From Bacteroidota bacterium (GTDB taxonomy: Bacteria; Bacteroidota; Bacteroidia; UBA4408): 64,000 nt of DNA. Where the stretch lies: the NCBI GenBank assembly GCA_016718805.1, contig JADKCP010000004.1, positions 62,001 to 126,000 on the forward strand, in the 5' to 3' direction. Below are positions 36,764-45,349 of this stretch, piece after piece; the stretch's first letter is position 1; every line of letters starts with the position of its first letter. A program made the translations under genes and the position numbers. The notes beneath the pieces are model-generated. The model searched no databases. It was not told the DNA's origin and was given only the letters and a program-made list of their open reading frames with translations.

Positions 36764-37678
36764 CTACTTTTTAAGAAGTTTTAAGGGAAATGGTAACCGA
36801 TTAATTTTAAGGTGCAAATACTCGCACTCTTTGGAACCAAAGCTTTTGTAAAATCGTGCAAGATTTTTATCGTTCGATCCTTCAAAATCAAAAGTTAAAT
36901 TGCGTTGTGAATTTTCTTTGATAAAATGATCAATTAAAAAAGGCATCGCCCCGTTTTTCTTCGCCGTAGAATTAGTGGCCGAAAAAAGGAAAATTACTTT
37001 GGTGTGACTTTGCACAAAAAATGCACCTGCACAAAGTTCTCCTTTAGCCGTAAACACCCCCCAACTTGCACCGCATCCTACAGCAATACTATGATTAATA
37101 AGTTGCTGAATTTGACGGTACTCTTTTCCTTTTAAGTGCTTTATTTCTTTGCCCTTATTCTTTCTAAATAACTTTATAATTAAAGCAGGATCTACTTTGT
37201 AATCGACCTGTAACTTTTGTTTAACTGCCTTTGTAATATTCCTAAGCGTATTTACAGTATAATGAATTCTTAAGGAAGGATAAGTAGCAATTAAATCGAG
37301 TTCATGTGTTAGTTGTGCTTTAACATTGAAATTGCGAGAATCGAGAGAATTGTATTTGTTTAAATTAATCTCAATAAATTTATAGCTATTGGGTATGGCT
37401 GATAAAAATTCTTCCACCTTTTGGGGACTGTGTTGGCTTACTGAAAAAACTCCCAACTGCTGCGTAAACGCTGGCTGATATAAGTAATTAATACCTAATT
37501 TTCTTCGTCCGGTTAATGGCATTACCGATACATAATCGTCCTCAACCAAAGCATTCCAATTGGGACAAACAATATCCAAATACCAACTATATGCATATAT
37601 ATTTCCATTAAATGAATTGCGAATGCACGCATCCCAGCGAGCATAGTCAATTTTAGAATGCAAAAGAAATTGTATCAC
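36764..37678 (-). CDS. FemAB/GNAT-like acyltransferase
   Basis: A 304-residue cytoplasmic protein. The C-terminal half (about 175-290) has the acetyltransferase-fold signs GCGASWGVFTAKGELCAGAFFV, FLFSATNSTAKKNGA and FDFEGSNDKNLARFYKSFG, typical of GNAT/FemAB-like proteins of polysaccharide loci. The start is GTG; no ATG precedes the conserved FLLHSKIDYARWD region. It is 6 bases after the deacetylase gene. Likely acylates a sugar or cell-wall precursor (inference). Confidence 0.7.
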   Translation of the reverse strand: MIQFLLHSKIDYARWDACIRNSFNGNIYAYSWYLDIVCPNWNALVEDDYVSVMPLTGRRKLGINYLYQPAFTQQLGVFSVSQHSPQKVEEFLSAIPNSYKFIEINLNKYNSLDSRNFNVKAQLTHELDLIATYPSLRIHYTVNTLRNITKAVKQKLQVDYKVDPALIIKLFRKNKGKEIKHLKGKEYRQIQQLINHSIAVGCGASWGVFTAKGELCAGAFFVQSHTKVIFLFSATNSTAKKNGAMPFLIDHFIKENSQRNLTFDFEGSNDKNLARFYKSFGSKECEYLHLKINRLPFPLKLLKK

Positions 37679-37684
37679 CTTACT

Positions 37685-38995
37685 TTACTGTTTAGTCGCT
37701 GCATATTCCAGCATTTCTAAATATACTTTGCTCCAGCCCTTCCAAAATTTATATTCTGCAATAGTTTCATTATGCCATAAACTAATAAAGGTTCCTTTTA
37801 CTTTGTGCACCTCATCAATTATTTGTTTTATACGCACAATACTTTCTTCAGGACTTATTTGCAAATAAAAGTTGAGTGTAGCATCCATTACTTGAAATGG
37901 ATGTAATCTCAACTTAGTTTCTATCTCTAAATCCAAATCGTAAAAATTATAACTATCACAAATGCTTGCTCTAAAACCAATTTCTGAAGCATAGCCCATT
38001 GTATAATCATCTGTAATGTCTAAATTTATTAGATTTCGATAAGTATCCGGAAAAGTGAGTTTTAAAAAATGTTGTCGACTTCTTGTTATTTCCCTATTCA
38101 ATACCTTAGCCAATCCATGTACTTCTCGTTCAAGTTTATCAACTTTAAAATTAGAATTGTAGGAAGGGTGAATTCCTACATCTGATGTATCAGCTATTGA
38201 TTTTATTAAATAACGAAATCGCTGACTACGGGTTGGAACATTTTTATCGTTTAACCCATATGCAGCAAATAGAAAAAAATAAACTGGGTGTAACTGATGT
38301 TTTGCATGTAAGTCGTGCAGCAACTTATAGGTGTCATAAGGATCTGCTTGCATACCTAAAATTACTTTAGCCCGTTCGGCAAATTCTTTAAAATCAAATT
38401 TCGATAAGGAACGCAAGGATGCCCCAATGCTGCGCATAAAACCTTTCTCGCGAAATGCAAAAGCATTGTCGATGTCTATTGTAGGAACATGGGAAAATTT
38501 TTTAATTGGAAAAATAACTTCCGGATACTTTGCACTAATCAAATGCTTAATCTTTTCAGCCCAAATATTAACTAAGGGCAAATGCAAAAAATTATTTTGA
38601 AAAGCCAAACTTTCCAGCGCTTCAAAGCGATTGTGCTTGTCGTGTATAGTAGGTAAATATTCTTCGTAACGACTTACCAAATAAAAACTTGCGGCAAAGG
38701 GATCAAAGGGCAGGGTGGCACTTCTGCTCGTCGGAAAAAAAGCCTTTATTCCCTCCCAATCAAAAACAGTTATCTCTTGGTCCTTTATTCCTGTTTCTAA
38801 TAAGAATGGTTTCGACATAAAAAATAATTCGTCGCCAAATGCATGACCCGAATAGTTTATTTTGGCCCCATCATGTAATTTGAATTCATTTACATTTTCT
38901 GTTAACCTAACACCTATACCTAACACATCCGTAAAAAGTAAACGAAAAATATACCGAATACGGTTATTAATTTTAGGTGTAAAAACTAAAATCAT
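37685..38995 (-). CDS. Polysaccharide deacetylase family protein
   Basis: A 436-residue protein with an N-terminal domain seen in Bacteroidota deacetylases (NRIRYIFRLLFTDVLGIGV) and a NodB-like catalytic part: SHVPTIDIDNAFAFREKG (metal Asp region), GIHPSYNSN (metal His) and FISLWHNETI near the end. No signal peptide is apparent, so it is probably cytoplasmic. Its start overlaps the wecB stop (ATGA), showing tight coupling. Likely removes an N- or O-acetyl group during surface polysaccharide synthesis. Confidence 0.85.
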   Translation of the reverse strand: MILVFTPKINNRIRYIFRLLFTDVLGIGVRLTENVNEFKLHDGAKINYSGHAFGDELFFMSKPFLLETGIKDQEITVFDWEGIKAFFPTSRSATLPFDPFAASFYLVSRYEEYLPTIHDKHNRFEALESLAFQNNFLHLPLVNIWAEKIKHLISAKYPEVIFPIKKFSHVPTIDIDNAFAFREKGFMRSIGASLRSLSKFDFKEFAERAKVILGMQADPYDTYKLLHDLHAKHQLHPVYFFLFAAYGLNDKNVPTRSQRFRYLIKSIADTSDVGIHPSYNSNFKVDKLEREVHGLAKVLNREITRSRQHFLKLTFPDTYRNLINLDITDDYTMGYASEIGFRASICDSYNFYDLDLEIETKLRLHPFQVMDATLNFYLQISPEESIVRIKQIIDEVHKVKGTFISLWHNETIAEYKFWKGWSKVYLEMLEYAATKQ

Positions 38996-40179
38996 TTTGT
39001 CGAAGGATTAATAGTTGATACTTCATCCTTTGATGAAAAAACTGAAAGCATTTCACCGGCAATAAATTCGGCTGCTTTCCCATCCCCAAAAAGTAGAGGA
39101 AAACTCATAGAGGTTGCATTCAAATAGGAGTTAAAAGCGGCAATAATTGTTTCAATATTTGTATCGGCTAACTTAGCAGCCCCACACTCAACAAGTTCTA
39201 TCCATTCGGTTTGAGCTCTTAATATAATACATGGTTTTTCGAAAAAGAAAGCCTCCTTTTGCACTCCTCCGGAATCAGTTACAATTAATCTTGAATTCTT
39301 TTCCAGCGCAATCATTTCTAAAAACGAAACCGGTGGAATTATTTTAAGTAGTGTATTACCCATTACTTTAGCATACAGCCCGGGCACTAAATTTTTTTCA
39401 AGCAACTTGGATGTTCGTGGATGCAATGGAATTATAAATGGTAAATTGTGCTGTAGCGATAACCTGTTAAAAGATTCAAAAATGGCACTTAGTCGCTCCG
39501 GTTCATCCGTATTATTATTGCGGTGTATAGTAGCTAATACAAAGCCATTAGGCTGTAAGTTTAAAGTTTGAAGTAATGTTGTTTTCTTTTCTGCAACTTG
39601 GGCAAAATATACACTGTTATCAAACATTACATCTCCACAATGATAAATATTGGGAGCATCGGCAACTGGGTGATTGCTTTTATCAGTTTTAAAGCCTTCC
39701 TTTATTAGGTTTGTATATCCTGCCTTTGTAGGTGAAAATAACAAAGTTGAAACATGATCACATAAAATGCGGTTTATTTCTTCCGGCATTGACTTGTTAA
39801 ACGAACGTAATCCTGCCTCGATGTGAACTAAAGGAATGTGCATTTTTGATGCCGCTATTGCTCCTGCCAAGGTCGAATTTGTATCACCGTACACCACCAT
39901 GCAGTCAGGTTTCTCGCTTTCTAAAATTTCTTCAATTCCAATTAGCATTGAAGCTGTTTGCCTTCCGTGTGAGCCGCTTCCTACATTTAAGTTATAACTT
40001 GGCTGGGGTATTTCCAGCTCGTCAAAAAACACCAACGACATGGCTGAATCATAGTGTTGACCGGTATGTACAATGACTTCAGTAATCTGTTTGGAATAAT
40101 GATTCTTAATTGCACGACTAAGTGCCGCAGCTTTAATAATTTGAGGACGTGCACCTATTATGGTAAGTATTTTCAACAT
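38992..40179 (-). CDS. wecB: UDP-N-acetylglucosamine 2-epimerase (non-hydrolysing)
   Basis: Makes UDP-ManNAc for surface polysaccharide. The start is the ATG at 40177-40179 (MLKILTIIGARPQIIKAAAL); a TTG 10 codons earlier is in frame but gives an atypical N-terminus. Motifs: VHTGQHYDSAMS, VYGDTNSTLAGA, HIEAGLRSFNKSMPEE, NRILCDHVS, IHRNNNTD and TDSGGVQKEAFF. It heads the wecB-deacetylase-acyltransferase unit. Confidence 0.93.
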   Translation of the reverse strand: MLKILTIIGARPQIIKAAALSRAIKNHYSKQITEVIVHTGQHYDSAMSLVFFDELEIPQPSYNLNVGSGSHGRQTASMLIGIEEILESEKPDCMVVYGDTNSTLAGAIAASKMHIPLVHIEAGLRSFNKSMPEEINRILCDHVSTLLFSPTKAGYTNLIKEGFKTDKSNHPVADAPNIYHCGDVMFDNSVYFAQVAEKKTTLLQTLNLQPNGFVLATIHRNNNTDEPERLSAIFESFNRLSLQHNLPFIIPLHPRTSKLLEKNLVPGLYAKVMGNTLLKIIPPVSFLEMIALEKNSRLIVTDSGGVQKEAFFFEKPCIILRAQTEWIELVECGAAKLADTNIETIIAAFNSYLNATSMSFPLLFGDGKAAEFIAGEMLSVFSSKDEVSTINPSTK

Positions 40180-40236
40180 GCTTTTTGTATCGGTATAATG
40201 ATTAATCAAAATAAGAAATCAGTAAAGGAACTTTTT

Positions 40237-40935
40237 TCATAGCAAGCCTTCATCGGCAAAACTAAAAAAATTATTTCCTGCAATAATGATATGATCAATG
40301 ATTGCAATATCAACTAATTTACCTGCATCCTTCAACTTTTTTGTAATTCGGATATCTTCTTCGCTAGGTTTTAAATTGCCTGATGGGTGGTTGTGACATA
40401 ATACAATAGAACTGGCAAGATTTTCAATAGCCTGTTTAAATATAATACGCGCATCGACCACAGTGCCACTTACTCCTCCCTTACTGATATTTGATTTTCG
40501 GATTATGTGATTGCTTCGATCTAAATACAACACCCAAAACTCTTCGTGCAACAAATCACCAATTTCATTTCTAATAGCTTCAAAAACTAATTTACTATTG
40601 TTTATTCGAATACGCTGAGGTGACTCCAAAACTTTCATTCTCTTTCCTAATTCAAGCGCTGCAATAATTGATATTGCCTTAGCTTCACCAATTCCTTTAA
40701 ATTTACATAGTTGAGCAACATTCAATTTTCCTAATGCATTTAAATCATTCCCAACCGAACTAAGTATGCGTCTGGCTAGTTCAACTGCAGTTTCAGTTTT
40801 ACTTCCTGAGCCTATCAAAATTCCTATCAATTCAGCATCAGTAAGTATGCCTTTTCCTTTTTCCAACAACTTTTCACGAGGTTGGTCTGCATTTGCCCAT
40901 TCAGTTATAGGAACTGTCTGTTTTTTTTCCTCCAT
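40237..40935 (-). CDS. radC: RadC-family JAB/MPN domain protein
   Basis: A 232-residue protein with a helix-hairpin-helix region (ALGKLNVAQLCKFKGIGEAKAI) and the metal-binding JAB motif LCHNHPSGNLKPSEED. RadC proteins are found in most bacteria; the role, once linked to DNA repair, is unsettled. The ATG at 40933-40935 (MEEKKQTVPITEW) is chosen over a TTG three codons upstream. Single gene. Confidence 0.92.
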   Translation of the reverse strand: MEEKKQTVPITEWANADQPREKLLEKGKGILTDAELIGILIGSGSKTETAVELARRILSSVGNDLNALGKLNVAQLCKFKGIGEAKAISIIAALELGKRMKVLESPQRIRINNSKLVFEAIRNEIGDLLHEEFWVLYLDRSNHIIRKSNISKGGVSGTVVDARIIFKQAIENLASSIVLCHNHPSGNLKPSEEDIRITKKLKDAGKLVDIAIIDHIIIAGNNFFSFADEGLL

Positions 40936-40990
40936 TCTAATCAAGTTTGAAGGGTTGAAAATAAAGAATAAATGCCGATTTTTTCAAAAC

Positions 40991-41020
40991 AAAAAAGGCC
41001 TCCCTGCGAAGGAAGGCCTC
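40991..41020 (-). terminator. Intrinsic terminator after rpsT
   Basis: Minus-strand GC-rich stem AGGCCT(T)CC / GG(G)AGGCCT with a 6-base loop, followed by TTTTTT. It lies 21 bases after the rpsT stop. Confidence 0.88.
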
Positions 41021-41040
41021 AGAAATAAACGTTTATAGAA

Positions 41041-41292
41041 TTACATTTTGCTAACGTGCTTAGTCAATTTAGACTTAATGTTGCCAGCTTTATTTTTATG
41101 AATAATGTTCTTTTTAGCCAATTTATCCACCATTGATATCACTTCAGGAAGCTTTTTAGCTGCTTCTTTTTTATCAGTGGTAGTTTTTAATGCCTTAATA
41201 GCAGTACGTGCAGATTTCGCCTGATAACGATTAGTTTCTCTTTTAGCATCGTTAGCACGAATTCTTTTGATAGATGATTTATGATTTGCCAT
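41041..41292 (-). CDS. rpsT: 30S ribosomal protein S20
   Basis: An 83-residue, strongly basic, helical protein that binds 16S rRNA: MANHKSSIKRIRANDAKRE at the N-terminus, SARTAIKALK, KNIIHKNKAGNIKSKLTK at the end. Length and sequence fit S20. Single-gene unit with its own promoter element (41333-41340) and terminator (40991-41020). Confidence 0.95.
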   Translation of the reverse strand: MANHKSSIKRIRANDAKRETNRYQAKSARTAIKALKTTTDKKEAAKKLPEVISMVDKLAKKNIIHKNKAGNIKSKLTKHVSKM

Positions 41293-41332
41293 TTTTATTT
41301 GTTGTTTCAGCTAGTAGCCTTCCAGTAAGGTG

Positions 41333-41340
41333 CAAAGCTA
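41333..41340 (-). promoter_or_regulatory. -7 element of the rpsT promoter
   Basis: Minus-strand TAGCTTTG is an exact TAnnTTTG match, 40 bases before the rpsT ATG. No TTG at the usual distance upstream. Confidence 0.55.
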
Positions 41341-41521
41341 TTTGCCATAATTAATTAAATTTTTAAATCGGGCTGCAAATATAGAAAATCTTTAGAAAAC
41401 AACAACATAAAAATTTATTCAAACTATTTGATGCTAATTTTAAGTGTAGGGAATTTTCAGAGTGCCTATTTTAACTCTAGTTAGGCGCATCAAAACAATA
41501 AAAATCAAGTTCGTAACTACT

Positions 41522-41565
41522 AAAAAAGCACAAACCCTTGAAAATTAATCTTTCCAAGGGTTTGT
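41522..41565 (-). terminator. Terminator downstream of tRNA-Glu
   Basis: An 11-bp perfect stem (ACAAACCCTTG / CAAGGGTTTGT) with a 14-base loop; on the minus strand it is followed by GCTTTTTT. It starts 13 bases after the tRNA 3' end. Confidence 0.8.
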
Positions 41566-41578
41566 AGTAGTATGTTTG

Positions 41579-41650
41579 TAGCCCGTAGGGGAATCGAACC
41601 CCTGTTTCCAGGATGAAAACCTGGCGTCCTAACCCCTAGACGAACGGGCC
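41579..41650 (-). tRNA. tRNA-Glu (anticodon UUC)
   Basis: Read on the minus strand: acceptor GGCCCGT pairs with ACGGGCT apart from one G-U at the end; D arm GTC...GAC; anticodon stem CCAGG/CCTGG with loop TTTTCAT (anticodon TTC); T arm AGGGG-TTCGATT-CCCCT; discriminator A. The CCA end is not encoded. It is 72 bases long, with no long variable arm. Confidence 0.95.
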
Positions 41651-41757
41651 ATTAACAGTTCCTTTTTTCAAAGGGAGTGCAAATGTAGAATTTTTTTATT
41701 TCCATACAAAAAAATAATTCGAAGGAAAAAAATTCTTTACTCGTTCGACTGGCCTAA

Positions 41758-43674
41758 TTAGTGCACCAAATTTATCCGCTTTATTACCCTTTTGTTTCCA
41801 ATCAATAATTCAATAAAATATAATCCTGCTTGCTGCTTTGCAATATCTATTGCATAAACTTCATTTGAAAGTACTAGTTTTGATGTTTCATAAACTTTGG
41901 CTCCTACCGAGTTGTAAATGTTTATTGTTATTCCTTCAGATTGGGATTCATCTAATTTAATATTTAGTTGACCATTGCTGGGATTCGGATAAACACTAAC
42001 CCTATCGGCAATATCATCAAGCGTGTTAACACTAGTATAATTTATACAAACAATTGGTTTTACTGCTAATGCAACCGAAAGTCCCCAAGAGTTGATTGAA
42101 TCTGTAAAAGGAACCCATACATTGTTACTTAATTTTTCATAAGCCTTGCCTATACTAGTTTGGCCTTCAACAGTAGTATAAATTGAAATGGTGTCGACAA
42201 CTTGTGGATCAAATTCAAATCCTACATAAAATGAAGAAGTAACAGTTAATGGTGTACTAAAATTAACTGTAGTGTATTGATTCGAATTAATATCGGTAAC
42301 TACTTGACTCAAACTTATAGGAACACTTGCCATAACAGTACCAGGCTTTCCTCCAGCAAAATCAGCCTTCCAAACTTTAATGTTAAATGAGCTCGTTGCA
42401 AAGCCATACGCTCTTGCAAACTTTAATTGTACACCATAAATCTTTTGTTGCGCTTGCAAAGGATTAAATTTTTCAGAAAAACCCTTGTCTCCAAAATCAT
42501 TGGTTCCTGCAATGAAACCGCTGCCTGGCTGTCCTACATCTGCTGGTCGATAATTCACCAAAGAATGTGCTGTGGTATAATTCGCAAGGGTGTCGCAAGC
42601 AAGAGTTGGTGAAGGTAAAGTACAGGTTACATTCGTATTCGTCAATAAACTTGCTCTAGTTCCTGTAAGCGTGGCTACCATTCTGGTCTTCTGTCCTTCT
42701 GTAAACATTACCATACAGTTATCGTCCACATAATCCATAAAATTCATAAACATTTCACCATTCAAATTTCCTGCACAAACTCCTTGTCTCAAAGGATGGG
42801 TTTTACAACCATAATTTGCTTGTTGTGCAGGAGGAGTATCATTTACTAAATCATCTCCACATGTTGCATCACCCCAAATGTGTTTTAAGTTTAACCAATG
42901 TCCTACTTCATGCGTAGCTGTTCGTCCTAAATCGAAAGGCGCCGTAGCTGTTCCTCCCTTTCCAAAATAAGCATAGTCCATTACTACACCATCAGTAGTT
43001 GGAGACCCTCCGGGAAATTGACCATATCCAAGCAGGCTACCTTGTAAATTGCATACCCACATGTTTAAATATTGTGCAGTATTCCATGGAGATTTTCCTC
43101 CGGTTGAATTCGATTTTACATCATTGGCAGTATTTGAAAAGCCCAATATGTTATTTGTTGCTGTACGTGTAATTCCGTTGGTTGCATTTCCATTGGGATC
43201 TACACTTGCCAAACAAAACTCTATTTCGACATCCGCAGCAATTGAGTTAAATGGCGAAGGAGCTGAACTAACATCTGTATTCTGCTTTCTAAAATCTTGA
43301 TTCAACGCGGCTATTTGTGAATAAATTTGTGCGTCACTTAGATTTTCGGATGCATTGCTGTAAACCACATGTACCACAACAGCAATTTTGTGAATGGTCG
43401 AGACTTTGTCGGCTGCGTGGTTGCTCATTTCGTGAATACGTTGTTGTGTTTCCAACTCAATTAAATCCATTCGCTGTTTCAATGATGGATCCTGAGTTAA
43501 TTGATAATTTAAACTCTCCATTGTTCCACACGATCTCTTTATGACCTTGTCACTTGCAACAACCATAGGTTTAGAGACTGAGTTAGCATTTGAAGCAGAA
43601 ATAATTTGTTGGGCGCTGCTATTATTAAAGGCCAAAAAGACAAAAACAAACAACAAGTAGTACATTTTTTTCAT
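41758..43674 (-). CDS. T9SS-secreted M43-family zinc metalloprotease
   Basis: A 638-residue exported protease. Signal peptide about 1-21 (ends SSAQ). The zinc site HEVGHWLNLKH is at 255-265 with the later Met-turn FMNFMDYVDDNCM, the marks of M43 (cytophagalysin/pappalysin) metzincins. Residues about 360-540 form a beta domain (GFAFATSSFNIKVWK-like, SSFYVGFEFDP), and the last about 75 residues are a T9SS sorting domain opening VSVYPNPSNGQ. It probably digests external protein. Confidence 0.92.
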   Translation of the reverse strand: MKKMYYLLFVFVFLAFNNSSAQQIISASNANSVSKPMVVASDKVIKRSCGTMESLNYQLTQDPSLKQRMDLIELETQQRIHEMSNHAADKVSTIHKIAVVVHVVYSNASENLSDAQIYSQIAALNQDFRKQNTDVSSAPSPFNSIAADVEIEFCLASVDPNGNATNGITRTATNNILGFSNTANDVKSNSTGGKSPWNTAQYLNMWVCNLQGSLLGYGQFPGGSPTTDGVVMDYAYFGKGGTATAPFDLGRTATHEVGHWLNLKHIWGDATCGDDLVNDTPPAQQANYGCKTHPLRQGVCAGNLNGEMFMNFMDYVDDNCMVMFTEGQKTRMVATLTGTRASLLTNTNVTCTLPSPTLACDTLANYTTAHSLVNYRPADVGQPGSGFIAGTNDFGDKGFSEKFNPLQAQQKIYGVQLKFARAYGFATSSFNIKVWKADFAGGKPGTVMASVPISLSQVVTDINSNQYTTVNFSTPLTVTSSFYVGFEFDPQVVDTISIYTTVEGQTSIGKAYEKLSNNVWVPFTDSINSWGLSVALAVKPIVCINYTSVNTLDDIADRVSVYPNPSNGQLNIKLDESQSEGITINIYNSVGAKVYETSKLVLSNEVYAIDIAKQQAGLYFIELLIGNKRVIKRINLVH

Positions 43675-43750
43675 AATACATTCTAAGTTAAAATACTGAA
43701 TAAAGTAAAATTAAGTTTTATCCATTAATAATCAAATATTTTCGTCCAAA

Positions 43751-45223
43751 TCAATATGCCTTTGCAAACAACACTCTTTGTTTGGACGGCTTACCTGAGT
43801 ATACACATATACCCTCTTCCAAAGGATTGTTTAATGGTATACAGCGAATTGTTGCCTTGGTTTCTTCCTTTATTTTTAACTCAGTTTCTATAGTTCCATC
43901 CCAATGAGCAAACACAAATCCTCCTTTAGAGTCGATTACTTCTTTAAATTCTTCATAAGTACTCACGTAACTTATCATTGAATCCCTGTAATCAAGAGCC
44001 TTTTGATACAAATTACTTTGAATTTGAGTTAGCAAATGTTCTAATTTATTAACTAAGTCTGCTTGTTGCAATGTTTCCTTTTCCTTGGTGTCTCGACGGG
44101 CCACCTCTACCGTTCCATTTTCTAAATCCCTTGCTCCTAGTGCAATACGAATAGGTACACCTTTAAATTCATATTCGGCAAATTTCCAACCCGGACGTTG
44201 TGTATCTCTATCATCATATTTTACTCGAATATTTCTTGCCTCCAATTCCTTTTTAATTTTTAGTGCAACTTCACTTATTTGCGCCAATTGTTCATCACCT
44301 TTGTAAATTGGAACAATCACTACTTGCGTAGGAGCTAATTTTGGCGGTAGCACTAGCCCTTGATCATCGCTATGGCACATAATTAATGCTCCCATCAATC
44401 GAGTTGAAACTCCCCAAGAAGTTGCCCATACATAATCTAACTTTCCATCCTTCCCAGTGAATTTAACATCAAATGCTTTGGCAAAATTTTGCCCTAAAAA
44501 GTGTGAAGTTCCTGCCTGTAGCGCCTTCCCATCCTGCATTAATGCTTCAATACAAAAGGTTTCAAGAGCGCCAGCAAATCGCTCATTCTCTGTTTTTATG
44601 CCCTTAATAACAGGTATCGCCATCCACTCTTCTGCGAAATCAGCATAAATATCAAGCATCTGCCTTGTTTCAACTAATGCTTCTTCAGCTGTGGCGTGCG
44701 CTGTATGACCTTCCTGCCATAAGAATTCTGCTGTTCTCAAAAACAAACGGGTACGCATCTCCCATCTTACAACATTCGCCCATTGATTAATCAAGAGGGG
44801 CAAATCTCTATACGATTGAATCCAACCTCTGTAAGTGTTCCAGATAATGGTTTCTGAGGTTGGACGAATAATAAGCTCTTCTTCTAATTTAGCAGTTTCA
44901 TCAACAACTATTTCTCCATTTTCACCATTTTTCAAACGATAATGTGTAACTACTGCACACTCTTTGGCAAATCCTTCCACATGGCTAGCTTCTTTTGAAA
45001 AAAAAGATTTAGGTATAAACAATGGAAAATAGGCATTTTGATGACCGGTATCTTTAAACATCTTATCGAGAGCGGCTTGCATTTTTTCCCAAATAGAAAA
45101 CCCATACGGCTTAATTACCATACAACCTCTTACGGCTGAATTTTCAGCTAAATCAGCCTTTACCACTAACTCATTGTACCACTGCGAATAGTTCTCTTTA
45201 CGCGTTGAAAATTCCTTGCTCAT
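43751..45223 (-). CDS. proS: Prolyl-tRNA synthetase, archaeal/eukaryotic type
   Basis: Class II synthetase of 490 residues. Motif-2-like block EMRTRLFLRTAEFLWQEGHTAH, the PTSETIIWNTYRGWIQSYRDLP segment and motif-3-like SWGVSTRLMGALIMCHSDD are clear. It lacks the editing insert of the usual bacterial ProS and carries the extra C-terminal domain of the shorter, archaeal-like type, ending in Tyr. This type is usual in Bacteroidota. Single gene with its own -7 element (45285-45292). Confidence 0.95.
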   Translation of the reverse strand: MSKEFSTRKENYSQWYNELVVKADLAENSAVRGCMVIKPYGFSIWEKMQAALDKMFKDTGHQNAYFPLFIPKSFFSKEASHVEGFAKECAVVTHYRLKNGENGEIVVDETAKLEEELIIRPTSETIIWNTYRGWIQSYRDLPLLINQWANVVRWEMRTRLFLRTAEFLWQEGHTAHATAEEALVETRQMLDIYADFAEEWMAIPVIKGIKTENERFAGALETFCIEALMQDGKALQAGTSHFLGQNFAKAFDVKFTGKDGKLDYVWATSWGVSTRLMGALIMCHSDDQGLVLPPKLAPTQVVIVPIYKGDEQLAQISEVALKIKKELEARNIRVKYDDRDTQRPGWKFAEYEFKGVPIRIALGARDLENGTVEVARRDTKEKETLQQADLVNKLEHLLTQIQSNLYQKALDYRDSMISYVSTYEEFKEVIDSKGGFVFAHWDGTIETELKIKEETKATIRCIPLNNPLEEGICVYSGKPSKQRVLFAKAY

Positions 45224-45284
45224 TTTTTAACTTTTGGTTTTGGTATACTTATTGTAATTTTACTCGGCATTGAAGAATGAACGG

Positions 45285-45292
45285 CAAAAGTA
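45285..45292 (-). promoter_or_regulatory. -7 element of the proS promoter
   Basis: Minus-strand TACTTTTG is an exact TAnnTTTG match, 61 bases before the proS ATG. Confidence 0.5.
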
Positions 45293-45349
45293 AAAATTTA
45301 AACCATTGCCCTTATTCAGAGTCAATATAATAATTACAATCTAATAAAC

